Of a stretch of DNA of 64,000 nucleotides, positions 28,007-36,700 are shown piece after piece. Made by a program: the position numbers and the translations under genes. The notes under the pieces were generated by a model. It was not told where the DNA came from, ran no database searches, and was given only the letters and a program-made list of their open reading frames with translations. Numbering within the stretch: position 1 is the stretch's first letter; every line of letters begins with the position of its first letter. Source of the DNA: Leuconostoc kimchii IMSNU 11154 (GTDB lineage Bacteria > Bacillota > Bacilli > Lactobacillales > Lactobacillaceae); the NCBI RefSeq assembly GCF_000092505.1, contig NC_014136.1:1510501-1574500 (forward strand), in the 5' to 3' direction.

Positions 28007-28822
28007 ATGAAAGAAATTTGGATTGTGCTACGGGAGCAAATAAAATACTTCCCCGTCATTCTACGTTTGGCTCGTTATGAGACACGTGCCAAATATAAGG
28101 ATCATTCACTTGGTATTTTATGGGATTTTATTAACCCTGTGATGCAGATCGCAACATACTGGTTAGTATTTGGTATTGGTTTGCGTCAAGGTGGGACGAC
28201 TGATGGCGTTTCTTATGTGGGTTGGTTAGTTATTGGACAAGCAACTTGGTTATTCCTGAATACATCATTTATGGATGCTACTTGGAGTATTAGAGCAAAT
28301 GTGCGCCAGGTGTCGAAAATGAACTTTCCTATCAGTATCATGCCAACAGTTAGAACATGGATTAATGTGATTCCCTTTGTTTTGACGCTTGCTGTTGGTG
28401 TTTTGATTGCTGTAGGATCTGGTGTTCAGCTGACAGCACATGCGTTTCAGTTTGTTTATTATTTCATCGCTATGTTAGCTTTTTTACATGCATTGGGTAT
28501 TTTTAACGCTACAATAACTGTGATGTTCCCTGACTATCAACAGTTGATTCAAACGATTATGCGTTTTGTTTTCTGGTTTTCTGGGGCAGTTATTGATATT
28601 GCCAGTAAGTTGGGACCAACTCATGGTCGCATTGGTCGCTTAATTGAGTTAAATCCGTTTTATTATCTCATTGCGGGCGTTCGTGATTCATTCTTGAGTA
28701 CAGGGTGGATCTGGGATCATCCATCTCAAAATATTGCTTTTTGGATGTTTATATTAGTCACATTACTAATCGGATCACATCTACACTTAAAGTTCCGCGC
28801 ACATTTTGCGGACCTTGTTTAA
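28007..28822 (+). CDS. Teichoic acid / polysaccharide ABC exporter permease (TagG-like)
   Basis: 271-residue ABC-2 type permease with about six membrane segments. The conserved N-terminal amphipathic start (LARYETRAKYKDHSLGILWDFINP) and the C-terminal LIELNPFYYLIAGVRDSF segment are typical of TagG/RfbA permeases. Partner of the upstream ATPase. Substrate inferred from the following glycerophosphotransferase and glycosyltransferase genes. A weak GC-rich hairpin follows at 28833-28862. Confidence 0.88.
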   Translation: MKEIWIVLREQIKYFPVILRLARYETRAKYKDHSLGILWDFINPVMQIATYWLVFGIGLRQGGTTDGVSYVGWLVIGQATWLFLNTSFMDATWSIRANVRQVSKMNFPISIMPTVRTWINVIPFVLTLAVGVLIAVGSGVQLTAHAFQFVYYFIAMLAFLHALGIFNATITVMFPDYQQLIQTIMRFVFWFSGAVIDIASKLGPTHGRIGRLIELNPFYYLIAGVRDSFLSTGWIWDHPSQNIAFWMFILVTLLIGSHLHLKFRAHFADLV

Positions 28823-28896
28823 ATAAGATAAAAGGGGGCGTGGGCGAAATGTTCACCCCCTATTTACATACATAATTAAAATAGGAGTTCTTACTT

Positions 28897-31800
28897 ATGA
28901 CCGAACCAATTGTTCATGTACCAAAAAATCTTGATAAACCAGTAACAGTAATTAATAAAAGTAATCGTGCAGTTACAAAATTAAGTGTCGTTGTACCAAT
29001 GTATAATGTGGCATTATTTTTGGAAGAGGCCTTAGATTCTTTATTACGTCAAGGGATTAGTGACGAGTTACAGGTTATTTTGATCGATGACGGTTCAAAG
29101 GACGAAACGGCAACTATTGCTCAAACATACGTTGATCAATATCCGAATATTTTTGAACTTTATTTGTTTGAGAATGGTGGTTTGGGTGCAGCGAGAAATC
29201 GTGGCACCAATTTAGCTGTTGGTGAGTATGTGACATATGTTGATCCTGATGATATTGTGACGGATTTTGCTTATAGAAAGATGCTTAATATTATTACACG
29301 AACTGGTTCTGATCTTATTGGTGGTGCAGTTCGACGGTTTAACAGCTCAGGTAAGCAATGGACTTCATACGTACATAATAAGGCTTATCATGACACATAT
29401 GAAAAAACAACACTTGCGGAGCATCCTGAGATGGTTTGGGATTCAACAGCTTGGAATAAGTTATACCGTAAAGATTTCGTTGTGAAATTTAGTTTATACT
29501 TTCCAGAAAAAATGTTATACGAAGATATGCCTACAGTCGTACCAATGTATAGTTTGGCACGCACAATTGACATTTTAGATGATGTGGTTTATTTATGGCG
29601 GGCTCGTGATGCTGGTGCACCTTCAATTACACAGGCAACTGGGCAAATTACGAACTTTACAGATCGCGTCAAGGGCATGAAAATTATTTTAAGCAGTTTG
29701 AAATCGTACCGAGCATCACAAGTCGCACAAGATGAGCAGTTACATAAAATGTTAGATTTTGATTTAACATTACCATTTACTTATGATAATTTTCTAACTT
29801 TAGACCAATCTTATAAAGATGCTATCTATGAAAACGTCAAGTCTTTCTTAGACATTTTAACGCCTCAGCAATTTAATCAGGCACGCTTTTGGTATCGTGC
29901 ATTATATACAGTTTGGTTGCAACAACCAAAAGATATTGTACAGCGCGCCATTGAAACGTATGCAAAAAAAGAATTTCATATAACGTTTGATCAGAAAACA
30001 AAAAAACTACACAGTACTTATCAGGATGAATTTCATTTCGAATTACCAACATTCTTATCCGATTTTGAAAGTCGAACACGACTTTATTCTGTAGTTAGAG
30101 AGGGGGATAAACTGGTATTAGAGGGGCATCTGTACCATGGTTATCTAAATGTTCATACGGAATCAGATTTTGAAGACGCAACAGTGTCATTTGTAAATAA
30201 GGATGATCAAAACATTGCGCCTTTTACTGGATCCATTACCTTTACAGAAGATCCAGATATTACTGCTTATAGCGGCTTTGATAACACACAAACAAAAGTT
30301 GAGGAGCCGGCACATGAGTATCGATACAGTCATTATCGCATTGAAATACCTTTTACGGATCTACAACGTTTAAAGGAATCTGTATATGTGAAAGTGACTC
30401 AGTTTATTCATGGTCTTGAGCTCAACACGATAATCACTGAACCAGTACCAGGAGACGCGCCACGTCCTGAGGGGTACATCTTTGATGGTGATTTTATTTT
30501 ACCTAACTATTCTTCAGATTGGCGTTTTAAATTAGACCGTTTTGCTGATGCACCGGTTGTGGTTAATAGTGTATATCATAAAAATAATTATGTGTGGACC
30601 ATTAATAATACAAAAAAACAGGTTGCATTGTGGGACTCTGGTTCACAAGAAAAAATCATATTGAGAGAAGCTGATGGTCAGTATACTTTATCAGAAAATA
30701 GTAAAAAGCGTCTAGGTCAAGATACGGGAGATGCCAAACGTTGGTGGCAAATGGTTACTAGTGATGATTTATTAGATGAAAGTACCTATGAATTTGTCCG
30801 TATGGTACAACCAGTAATCGCTGAGCCACATAGTCTGGGTGCAAATATGAGTATTTTTCATGTATCAAATCATGTGGCGACACTAGCAATTTCTTGGGAA
30901 TATCCAATTATTAAGTCATTAACAGTGGCTAATGAAAAAGCAACAATTAGATTTTGGCTAGGGGGATGGACGCGAACTGCTATAGGTGCAAAGTTAACTT
31001 TTGGCACTGATGAATTGGCAAACAGTTATACTGCTAAAAAAATTACTCATGGATTCGGCGAACGACAGTTATGGGAAGTTCAGATGCCGCTATCATTTGG
31101 TCAATATGATAATCAACAGTGGTTACATCCAGAAGTCACGATGCACTTCTTACATCGCAAGTCATTTACAATGCCTCTACGTTGGGGTAAATCAATACAT
31201 GAATTATTAAGAGAGACAATAGCAGTTAATGAACTAGAGTGGCGATTTGCAGCAGATGATGGTGAAGAGCACAGGCAATTAGTAGTGCGCCAAAATACCA
31301 ATCGCGAAGAGTTTAAAAAAATGAGTGATAAAGTTGATTTTTGGCAAAACGAATATCAAGAATATCTTAGACAACCACTGCTTAATAAGACAATTGTTTA
31401 TTCCTCTTTGTGGGGCGACAAATTCAATGATAATCCACGGGCCATCTATGATTATTTGCAAAAGCATTATTCGAATTTTGAGCACATTGTTGTAATGAAA
31501 AATATACTTAAAAAAATGACGTTGCCAAATGTAAAGTTTATATCTTTTGGTACAAAAGAATATTGGTACTATTTGGCGAGAGCCAAATATTTTGTGAACA
31601 ATGTCAATTTTGAACAGACGGAACGTGTGAAGCGAGATGACCAAATTGAATTGCAAACAATGCATGGGACCCCGCTAAAAAATATGGGATTTAATGTATT
31701 AAACGAATGGTCTTCAGCTGGATATGAGCGCTATTTAAGAAAAAATCGTAACTGGGATTACTTGACTGTACCATCTGATTTCGTTGCTGACGTTGCTCAA

Positions 31801-32439
31801 GACGCTTTTCGTCACCAGGCAAAAGTATTGAATTCTGGCTATCCACGTAATGATGCATTATTTATGAAAGCTAATGGGTCTAATTTATCGGATTTAAAGT
31901 CAAAAATGGATTTACCATCTGATAAAAAAATAGCTTTGTATGCACCAACTTGGCGTAAACGAGGGGACGTTGATTTAGAATTAAATTACGAACAATTAAG
32001 CCAGTCTTTACCAGATGATATGCTGTTAGTAATTCATGGTCATTACTGGACTAATGTGATTAATGTGCCAAATCTTAAAAATATTCGAATAGCTAACTCT
32101 GAATTTTCAATTGATGATTATTATCTCGTGTCTGATTTAATGATTACGGACTATTCTTCAACTATGTTTGATTATGCGTTGTTAAAGAAGCCAATGATTT
32201 TTTATGTGTATGATTATGACACTTATACTCAATCAAGAGGGTTAACCTTTGACTTTGAAGCCGATGCACCGGGACCACTTGTTTATAATCAAGAAGAACT
32301 CGAATCTGCTTTGCAAAATTTTGAAAATATACCTAGTAAGTATACAGATAAAATTTTGGACTTTAATACTAAATTTATACAGTATGACGATGGGGAAGCT
32401 AGTCGACATGTAGTCGAGGCTGTATTTTATAATGATTAG
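28897..32439 (+). CDS. Fused glycosyltransferase family 2 / CDP-glycerol glycerophosphotransferase
   Basis: Large cytoplasmic or membrane-associated enzyme (1180 residues). Residues about 28-260 are a GT-A glycosyltransferase (LSVVVPMYNVALFLEEALDSL, LIDDGSKD, YVDPDD). A middle region of about 500 residues has no clear assignment to me and looks like beta-rich repeats. Residues about 825-1180 are a TagF/TagB-type domain (LQTMHGTPLKN, ALYAPTWR, VIHGHYW, SDLMITDYSSTMFDYALL). Together they suggest building of a glycosylated glycerol-phosphate polymer exported by the TagGH-like pair. A GGAG is 9 nt before the ATG. Confidence 0.87.
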   Translation: MTEPIVHVPKNLDKPVTVINKSNRAVTKLSVVVPMYNVALFLEEALDSLLRQGISDELQVILIDDGSKDETATIAQTYVDQYPNIFELYLFENGGLGAARNRGTNLAVGEYVTYVDPDDIVTDFAYRKMLNIITRTGSDLIGGAVRRFNSSGKQWTSYVHNKAYHDTYEKTTLAEHPEMVWDSTAWNKLYRKDFVVKFSLYFPEKMLYEDMPTVVPMYSLARTIDILDDVVYLWRARDAGAPSITQATGQITNFTDRVKGMKIILSSLKSYRASQVAQDEQLHKMLDFDLTLPFTYDNFLTLDQSYKDAIYENVKSFLDILTPQQFNQARFWYRALYTVWLQQPKDIVQRAIETYAKKEFHITFDQKTKKLHSTYQDEFHFELPTFLSDFESRTRLYSVVREGDKLVLEGHLYHGYLNVHTESDFEDATVSFVNKDDQNIAPFTGSITFTEDPDITAYSGFDNTQTKVEEPAHEYRYSHYRIEIPFTDLQRLKESVYVKVTQFIHGLELNTIITEPVPGDAPRPEGYIFDGDFILPNYSSDWRFKLDRFADAPVVVNSVYHKNNYVWTINNTKKQVALWDSGSQEKIILREADGQYTLSENSKKRLGQDTGDAKRWWQMVTSDDLLDESTYEFVRMVQPVIAEPHSLGANMSIFHVSNHVATLAISWEYPIIKSLTVANEKATIRFWLGGWTRTAIGAKLTFGTDELANSYTAKKITHGFGERQLWEVQMPLSFGQYDNQQWLHPEVTMHFLHRKSFTMPLRWGKSIHELLRETIAVNELEWRFAADDGEEHRQLVVRQNTNREEFKKMSDKVDFWQNEYQEYLRQPLLNKTIVYSSLWGDKFNDNPRAIYDYLQKHYSNFEHIVVMKNILKKMTLPNVKFISFGTKEYWYYLARAKYFVNNVNFEQTERVKRDDQIELQTMHGTPLKNMGFNVLNEWSSAGYERYLRKNRNWDYLTVPSDFVADVAQDAFRHQAKVLNSGYPRNDALFMKANGSNLSDLKSKMDLPSDKKIALYAPTWRKRGDVDLELNYEQLSQSLPDDMLLVIHGHYWTNVINVPNLKNIRIANSEFSIDDYYLVSDLMITDYSSTMFDYALLKKPMIFYVYDYDTYTQSRGLTFDFEADAPGPLVYNQEELESALQNFENIPSKYTDKILDFNTKFIQYDDGEASRHVVEAVFYND

Positions 32440-32539
32440 TATACCAGTGAAAAATGCTATTTATGCATTTTTCATCGAGATTTTTTAGTAATAATAGAGT
32501 AAATTAATTAAATATGTATTAAATGTTAATGGGGGAAGC

Positions 32540-34252
32540 ATGACAAAAAAAAAGAGCTGGTTTTTGATAGGTATGATTATACTACTGCTTCAATTACCAA
32601 TGATTTGGAATCATAGTGTGAATTTAGGTGGTGATACCTTATTTCACTATAATCGTATATATGATGCAGCGATACAGCTTAGAAGTGGAAATTTTCAACC
32701 ACTTTATTCATTTTATGGTTTTAATGGAACAATACGAGTAATTAATGCGTTATACAGTCCAATGTTGGCATATATATTGGGTGCTATTAGCTTGATTTCA
32801 GGATCATGGTTTAAATTTGATTTGGTAGTCAATGTGCTATTAGGTATTTCAATTAGCGCTACATTATGGCATATGTTTAACTTGCAAAAAGTGCCTAATA
32901 ATTGGCGTGTATTACTGATAGGCTTAGTTTTGAGTTCAAATAATTATGTTAGTTGGTTATTGCAGCATCAATTTAATGTGATTGGGGCTGTACCACTTAT
33001 TTTAATAGTTACTATTCTAGTTCGTATGTACCAAGAACCTCAAAATCCAATAAATGTAATTGAACTGAGTTGCTCCATGGCGCTAGTAATTCAAGTGCAT
33101 ATGCTATCAACTTTATTGGCAATATTAATTTTAATACCACTCACAATATTGGCAACGTATTGGTGGCAAGATAAAGTAAAAAATTGGTTTAAAATAATAA
33201 AAGCAGTAATGATAACATTATTTCTTACTGCTAATATCTGGTGGCCATATTTATACGTAACCCGAAATAATGTTATTAATACACCAGGGACATCTAAAAT
33301 GTCTGGTAACGTTACTCGATTTTTTGAAAATGATTATGCCTGGAATGGGACTGTTAATTGGCCATTATCAATTATTGTTTTTACAATCTTGGTTGCTGGA
33401 TTAACTTTGTGGAAACGAATAAATTTGGTAACGCGTGTGCTTACAGTACTTGGATGGATTTTGTTAGTATTGCAAACTAATTTAGTGCCTTGGGATCAGT
33501 TACTAGGTCATTGGCCTGTAATCGCTTTGATTCAATTTCCTTTTCGTTTTGGATTTTTATTAATTATTGTTATAATTGCCTTGGTTGGACAGTATATTGT
33601 AAGTTATGAAAAGATGGACATAACTCGTATCGGAATGACGATGTTAACCGTTATTACAGTTACAGGTTTGTTAGTTTCTTACAATAATATATGGCAATGG
33701 AATTCTAATTTTCATTCTGATATAACAACGAATATTGTTAGAAATCCTTCAAATGGTCAAATTGGTTCGACAATTAACGCTAAAAGAGCGTTCTTTTCAA
33801 GAGATTTACAGAGGGGAATTTTGACCTCAAGTCGTGGTTCAACTGACTATTTAACTGGATCTAATAAAGATTATTTTAAGTACAATGAAGCAGTTTTTTT
33901 ACCTAACAGTAGGTTTACGAAAAAGGTTTCTCACAGTACAGAGGTACTGAGTTGGGAAGCTAATAATGAGACCTCAATTACAGTTCCTATTGCAGTTTAT
34001 AAAGGATTATCATTAGAATTAAATGGGCAAAAGATTAATGTTAAACGTGGAGAATTAGGGTTAGCAATTATCAATCAAAAATCTGGGTACAATAAATTGA
34101 TAGCACGTCAAATAACACCTTTAAGTATTTTTATTAGTTATTATGTAACTATAGTTGTATGGTCTATTATTTTTGTGGTATTTTATGTAAAACAATGGAA
34201 AAGTAGACTAACCAAGCAACCAAATTTTATTAAGGAAATGTCAAATGACTGA
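32540..34252 (+). CDS. Polytopic membrane protein, GT-C glycosyltransferase-like
   Basis: 570-residue membrane protein with around eleven or twelve hydrophobic segments. An acidic motif sits in the first outside loop (NLGGDTLFHYNRIYDA), a layout common in GT-C enzymes that use lipid-linked sugars. A soluble extracytoplasmic part follows at residues about 390-535, then a last membrane helix. AT content is higher than its neighbours. SD GGGGGAAG precedes the ATG. It overlaps the next glycosyltransferase gene by 8 nt. Probably decorates teichoic acid or lipids outside the membrane; the sugar is unknown. Confidence 0.65.
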   Translation: MTKKKSWFLIGMIILLLQLPMIWNHSVNLGGDTLFHYNRIYDAAIQLRSGNFQPLYSFYGFNGTIRVINALYSPMLAYILGAISLISGSWFKFDLVVNVLLGISISATLWHMFNLQKVPNNWRVLLIGLVLSSNNYVSWLLQHQFNVIGAVPLILIVTILVRMYQEPQNPINVIELSCSMALVIQVHMLSTLLAILILIPLTILATYWWQDKVKNWFKIIKAVMITLFLTANIWWPYLYVTRNNVINTPGTSKMSGNVTRFFENDYAWNGTVNWPLSIIVFTILVAGLTLWKRINLVTRVLTVLGWILLVLQTNLVPWDQLLGHWPVIALIQFPFRFGFLLIIVIIALVGQYIVSYEKMDITRIGMTMLTVITVTGLLVSYNNIWQWNSNFHSDITTNIVRNPSNGQIGSTINAKRAFFSRDLQRGILTSSRGSTDYLTGSNKDYFKYNEAVFLPNSRFTKKVSHSTEVLSWEANNETSITVPIAVYKGLSLELNGQKINVKRGELGLAIINQKSGYNKLIARQITPLSIFISYYVTIVVWSIIFVVFYVKQWKSRLTKQPNFIKEMSND

Positions 34253-35219
34253 AAAAACTGTAACAGCAGCAATTGTAACTTATAACAGATTACCGCTTTT
34301 AAAGGAGTCATTAGCTGCCGTTTTGGCACAAAATAATTATTTATCACATGTTATCGTTGTAGATAATTTATCTACAGATGGTACGAAAGAATACTTGGAT
34401 GGTTTAGATGATGCGCGTATTGTCGTTCATCATGCGGATGAAAATTTAGGTGGTGCAGGTGGATTTAATCAAGCGGTACGCTTGTTTGGGGAACAATTAA
34501 ACGATGATTTTATTTGGCTCATGGATGACGATACAATTCCTGAACCAGATACGTTGTCGCATTTGGTAGAATTTACATTGGAACACCCAGAAGTCGGATT
34601 TGTGAATTCACAGGTTCGTTGGGGTCGTGTCAATGGTAATCCATCATGGATGAATGTTACAGCACCACGTCCATTTACATGGCAACGCTATCTCATGAAT
34701 TCTAAAGAACCGGCAGTAGAAGTTGTTAACGCGACTTTCGTGTCTGTTATGTTTTCACGTGAGATGGTGGCAATGGTTGGGTTACCGCAAAAAGAATACT
34801 TCATTTGGGGCGATGACATGGAGTATACGAACCGAATTGCTGACATTAAACGTGGTTATATGGTGATGAACTCTATAGCTGTGCACAAATCTAAAGAAAA
34901 TACCAAACCAGGTGATATTGTTGCCGAAACAGATGACAGTCGATTATGGCGTTATAACTATGAATACCGCAATCGTGTACTGACAGCACGTCGTATTTCA
35001 AAAAAAGAAATGTTTAAAGTCGTATCAGTTGCTATTCTGCGTGACTGGCGAAAAACATTGTTGAGAAAAAATGTGACTTCTCGAGGTAAGAAACTAAACA
35101 TCATCATGCGTGGCTTGTGGCGTGGCTTATTTTTCAATCCAGCAATTGAGTATGTACTAGGATTAAAAATGGCAAAGACACAAAGTTTACGTGATTCCGA
35201 AATGGATTTATTGGATTAA
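34245..35219 (+). CDS. Glycosyltransferase family 2 (rhamnosyl- or galactofuranosyl-transferase-like)
   Basis: 324-residue GT-A enzyme. TAAIVTYNRLPLLKESLAAVLAQ, VVDNLSTDGT, NLGGAGGFNQA, the metal motif WLMDDDT (near 91) and FIWGDDMEYTNR (near 188) match the RfbF/GlfT group. No membrane segment. Last gene of the export/glycosylation operon, with a strong terminator 18 bp later. Confidence 0.85.
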   Translation: MTEKTVTAAIVTYNRLPLLKESLAAVLAQNNYLSHVIVVDNLSTDGTKEYLDGLDDARIVVHHADENLGGAGGFNQAVRLFGEQLNDDFIWLMDDDTIPEPDTLSHLVEFTLEHPEVGFVNSQVRWGRVNGNPSWMNVTAPRPFTWQRYLMNSKEPAVEVVNATFVSVMFSREMVAMVGLPQKEYFIWGDDMEYTNRIADIKRGYMVMNSIAVHKSKENTKPGDIVAETDDSRLWRYNYEYRNRVLTARRISKKEMFKVVSVAILRDWRKTLLRKNVTSRGKKLNIIMRGLWRGLFFNPAIEYVLGLKMAKTQSLRDSEMDLLD

Positions 35220-35236
35220 ATTTGTATATTAAAAAT

Positions 35237-35276
35237 AAAAGCTTGACTCTCAATTTGAAGGAGTCAAGCTTTTTTG
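35237..35276 (+). terminator. Terminator of the wall-polymer operon
   Basis: AAAAGCTTGACTC / GAGTCAAGCTTTT stem (13 bp) followed by a T run. Confidence 0.88.
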
Positions 35277-35318
35277 TAATTTTATTTATATTAGGGACGC
35301 CTTCATTTTAATGAATAG

Positions 35319-36431
35319 TTATAAATGAAGGTGACGGTCAAAAAAATGTTGTCGAAAATAATTTGGTGTGACGTGTGTCACCTCTTTAAAAGTTTTCACA
35401 AAATAGCTCGTTGTTGAAAAAGATAATAGGTTAGCAATTTCGACTAAGGTCAAATTTGAAGCAATTAGTAACTCTTTTGCAGTATCTATTTTTGTTTGTC
35501 TAATGAATTGCGTAATTGTCAAATGATATTCTTTTTTAAAGGCAGGATTCAGGTTCTTTTTGGATGCATTTAGTGCCTCAGCGATATCATCTAGTGTGAT
35601 ATTTTCAGTAATGTGTTCTTTGATATACTGGTGAATTCGCTGTTGAAGTGGTAAAAAATTAGTGACACGATAATTTTGAATGACTTTGAAATAGTGCCAA
35701 GTAATTTCTCTCAGGACTTGAAAAAAATCTAAGAATTGCGGTGTCAATTCTATTTCTTGTACTAACTCGTTGTGTAATTGGAATGCTAAATCTACAGGAT
35801 AGCCCCATTGAACAATTGCACGATTTAATACTGCGATATAAGAAATGAGTGTATCTTTTTCACCTCTAATAAAGTTGTTGTTGGCAAACCGTTCACCAAT
35901 GAGTTTAAGATGTGATAAACGTTCTAGCGCAGAGACAAGTTGATCATTGCGTGAATAAATAATGGCTTTGATAATGTCAGTTTCTGTGTTAAAGAAAATA
36001 TTGGCATCAAAAGGTTGAGTTGTTTCACTTTTAACAATTTTCTGGTTTGAAAATTGCGTGATGATAACATCTGTATCTGGTGCTTCTTGATTACTATATA
36101 AAGCGTAAATAATTTGTGAAATGGACTTTAAGTTGGATAGTGAATGAAGCGCCAATAGTTCATTACTAGTTGATGAGGCGTCGCTATAATCAAAGGAAAA
36201 GCAAATAATTAAATGACTTGTAATTTTGCAAGTTAGAATATGTCCCGAATGATTGTTTAGTTATTGATACTGATGGATTGGTAGTGTTTTGATATTAGCC
36301 ATTAAAAAGTTGATCATGCGATTGTTTGGATCAGCGGGTTCATTATTTAAATAACTAGCTTCATGAGTATCAATATTGAGTAAAATTGCATCAGCATTTA
36401 AAATATCCGCCAATTTTTGAATATTGTTCAT
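35319..36431 (-). pseudogene. AraC-family regulator of the adjacent adhesin, split by one in-frame stop
   Basis: Reading from ATG 36431 (GGGGGA site 5 nt upstream) gives MNNIQKLADILNADAILLN..., then TAA at 36263-36261. The same frame continues open from LNNHSGHILTCKI through to a C-terminal AraC helix-turn-helix pair (ITLDDIAEALNASKKNL, TLVEIANLLSFSTTSYFVKTFKE) ending at 35319. The joined protein is about 370 residues, the size of regulators found next to YSIRK or KxYKxGKxW surface proteins. One nonsense change breaks it. A TTG at 36155 could restart a DNA-binding fragment. Either a decaying regulator, a suppressed stop or a base error. Confidence 0.75.
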
Positions 36432-36700
36432 GAATTCCCCCTGTAACTTACATCTTGTCAACTTAAAAAATAATCCTGTCTTATTGATAAAATAGGATTT
36501 TAAAAAAGCTATATTTTTTCAATTATATAAAAAAAAGCATGTGATAAATATATAGTTTATGACAAAGTATCTTTATTTAACACAAAATCTCTTTTTCTAT
36601 CATGAAAGCATGTTGCTTTTGAGTCATAATCATAATAGGACAATTAGGTTATTTACTTTTAATAATATAAGGATAAGAAAGATATAGAGGTATAAAAGCC

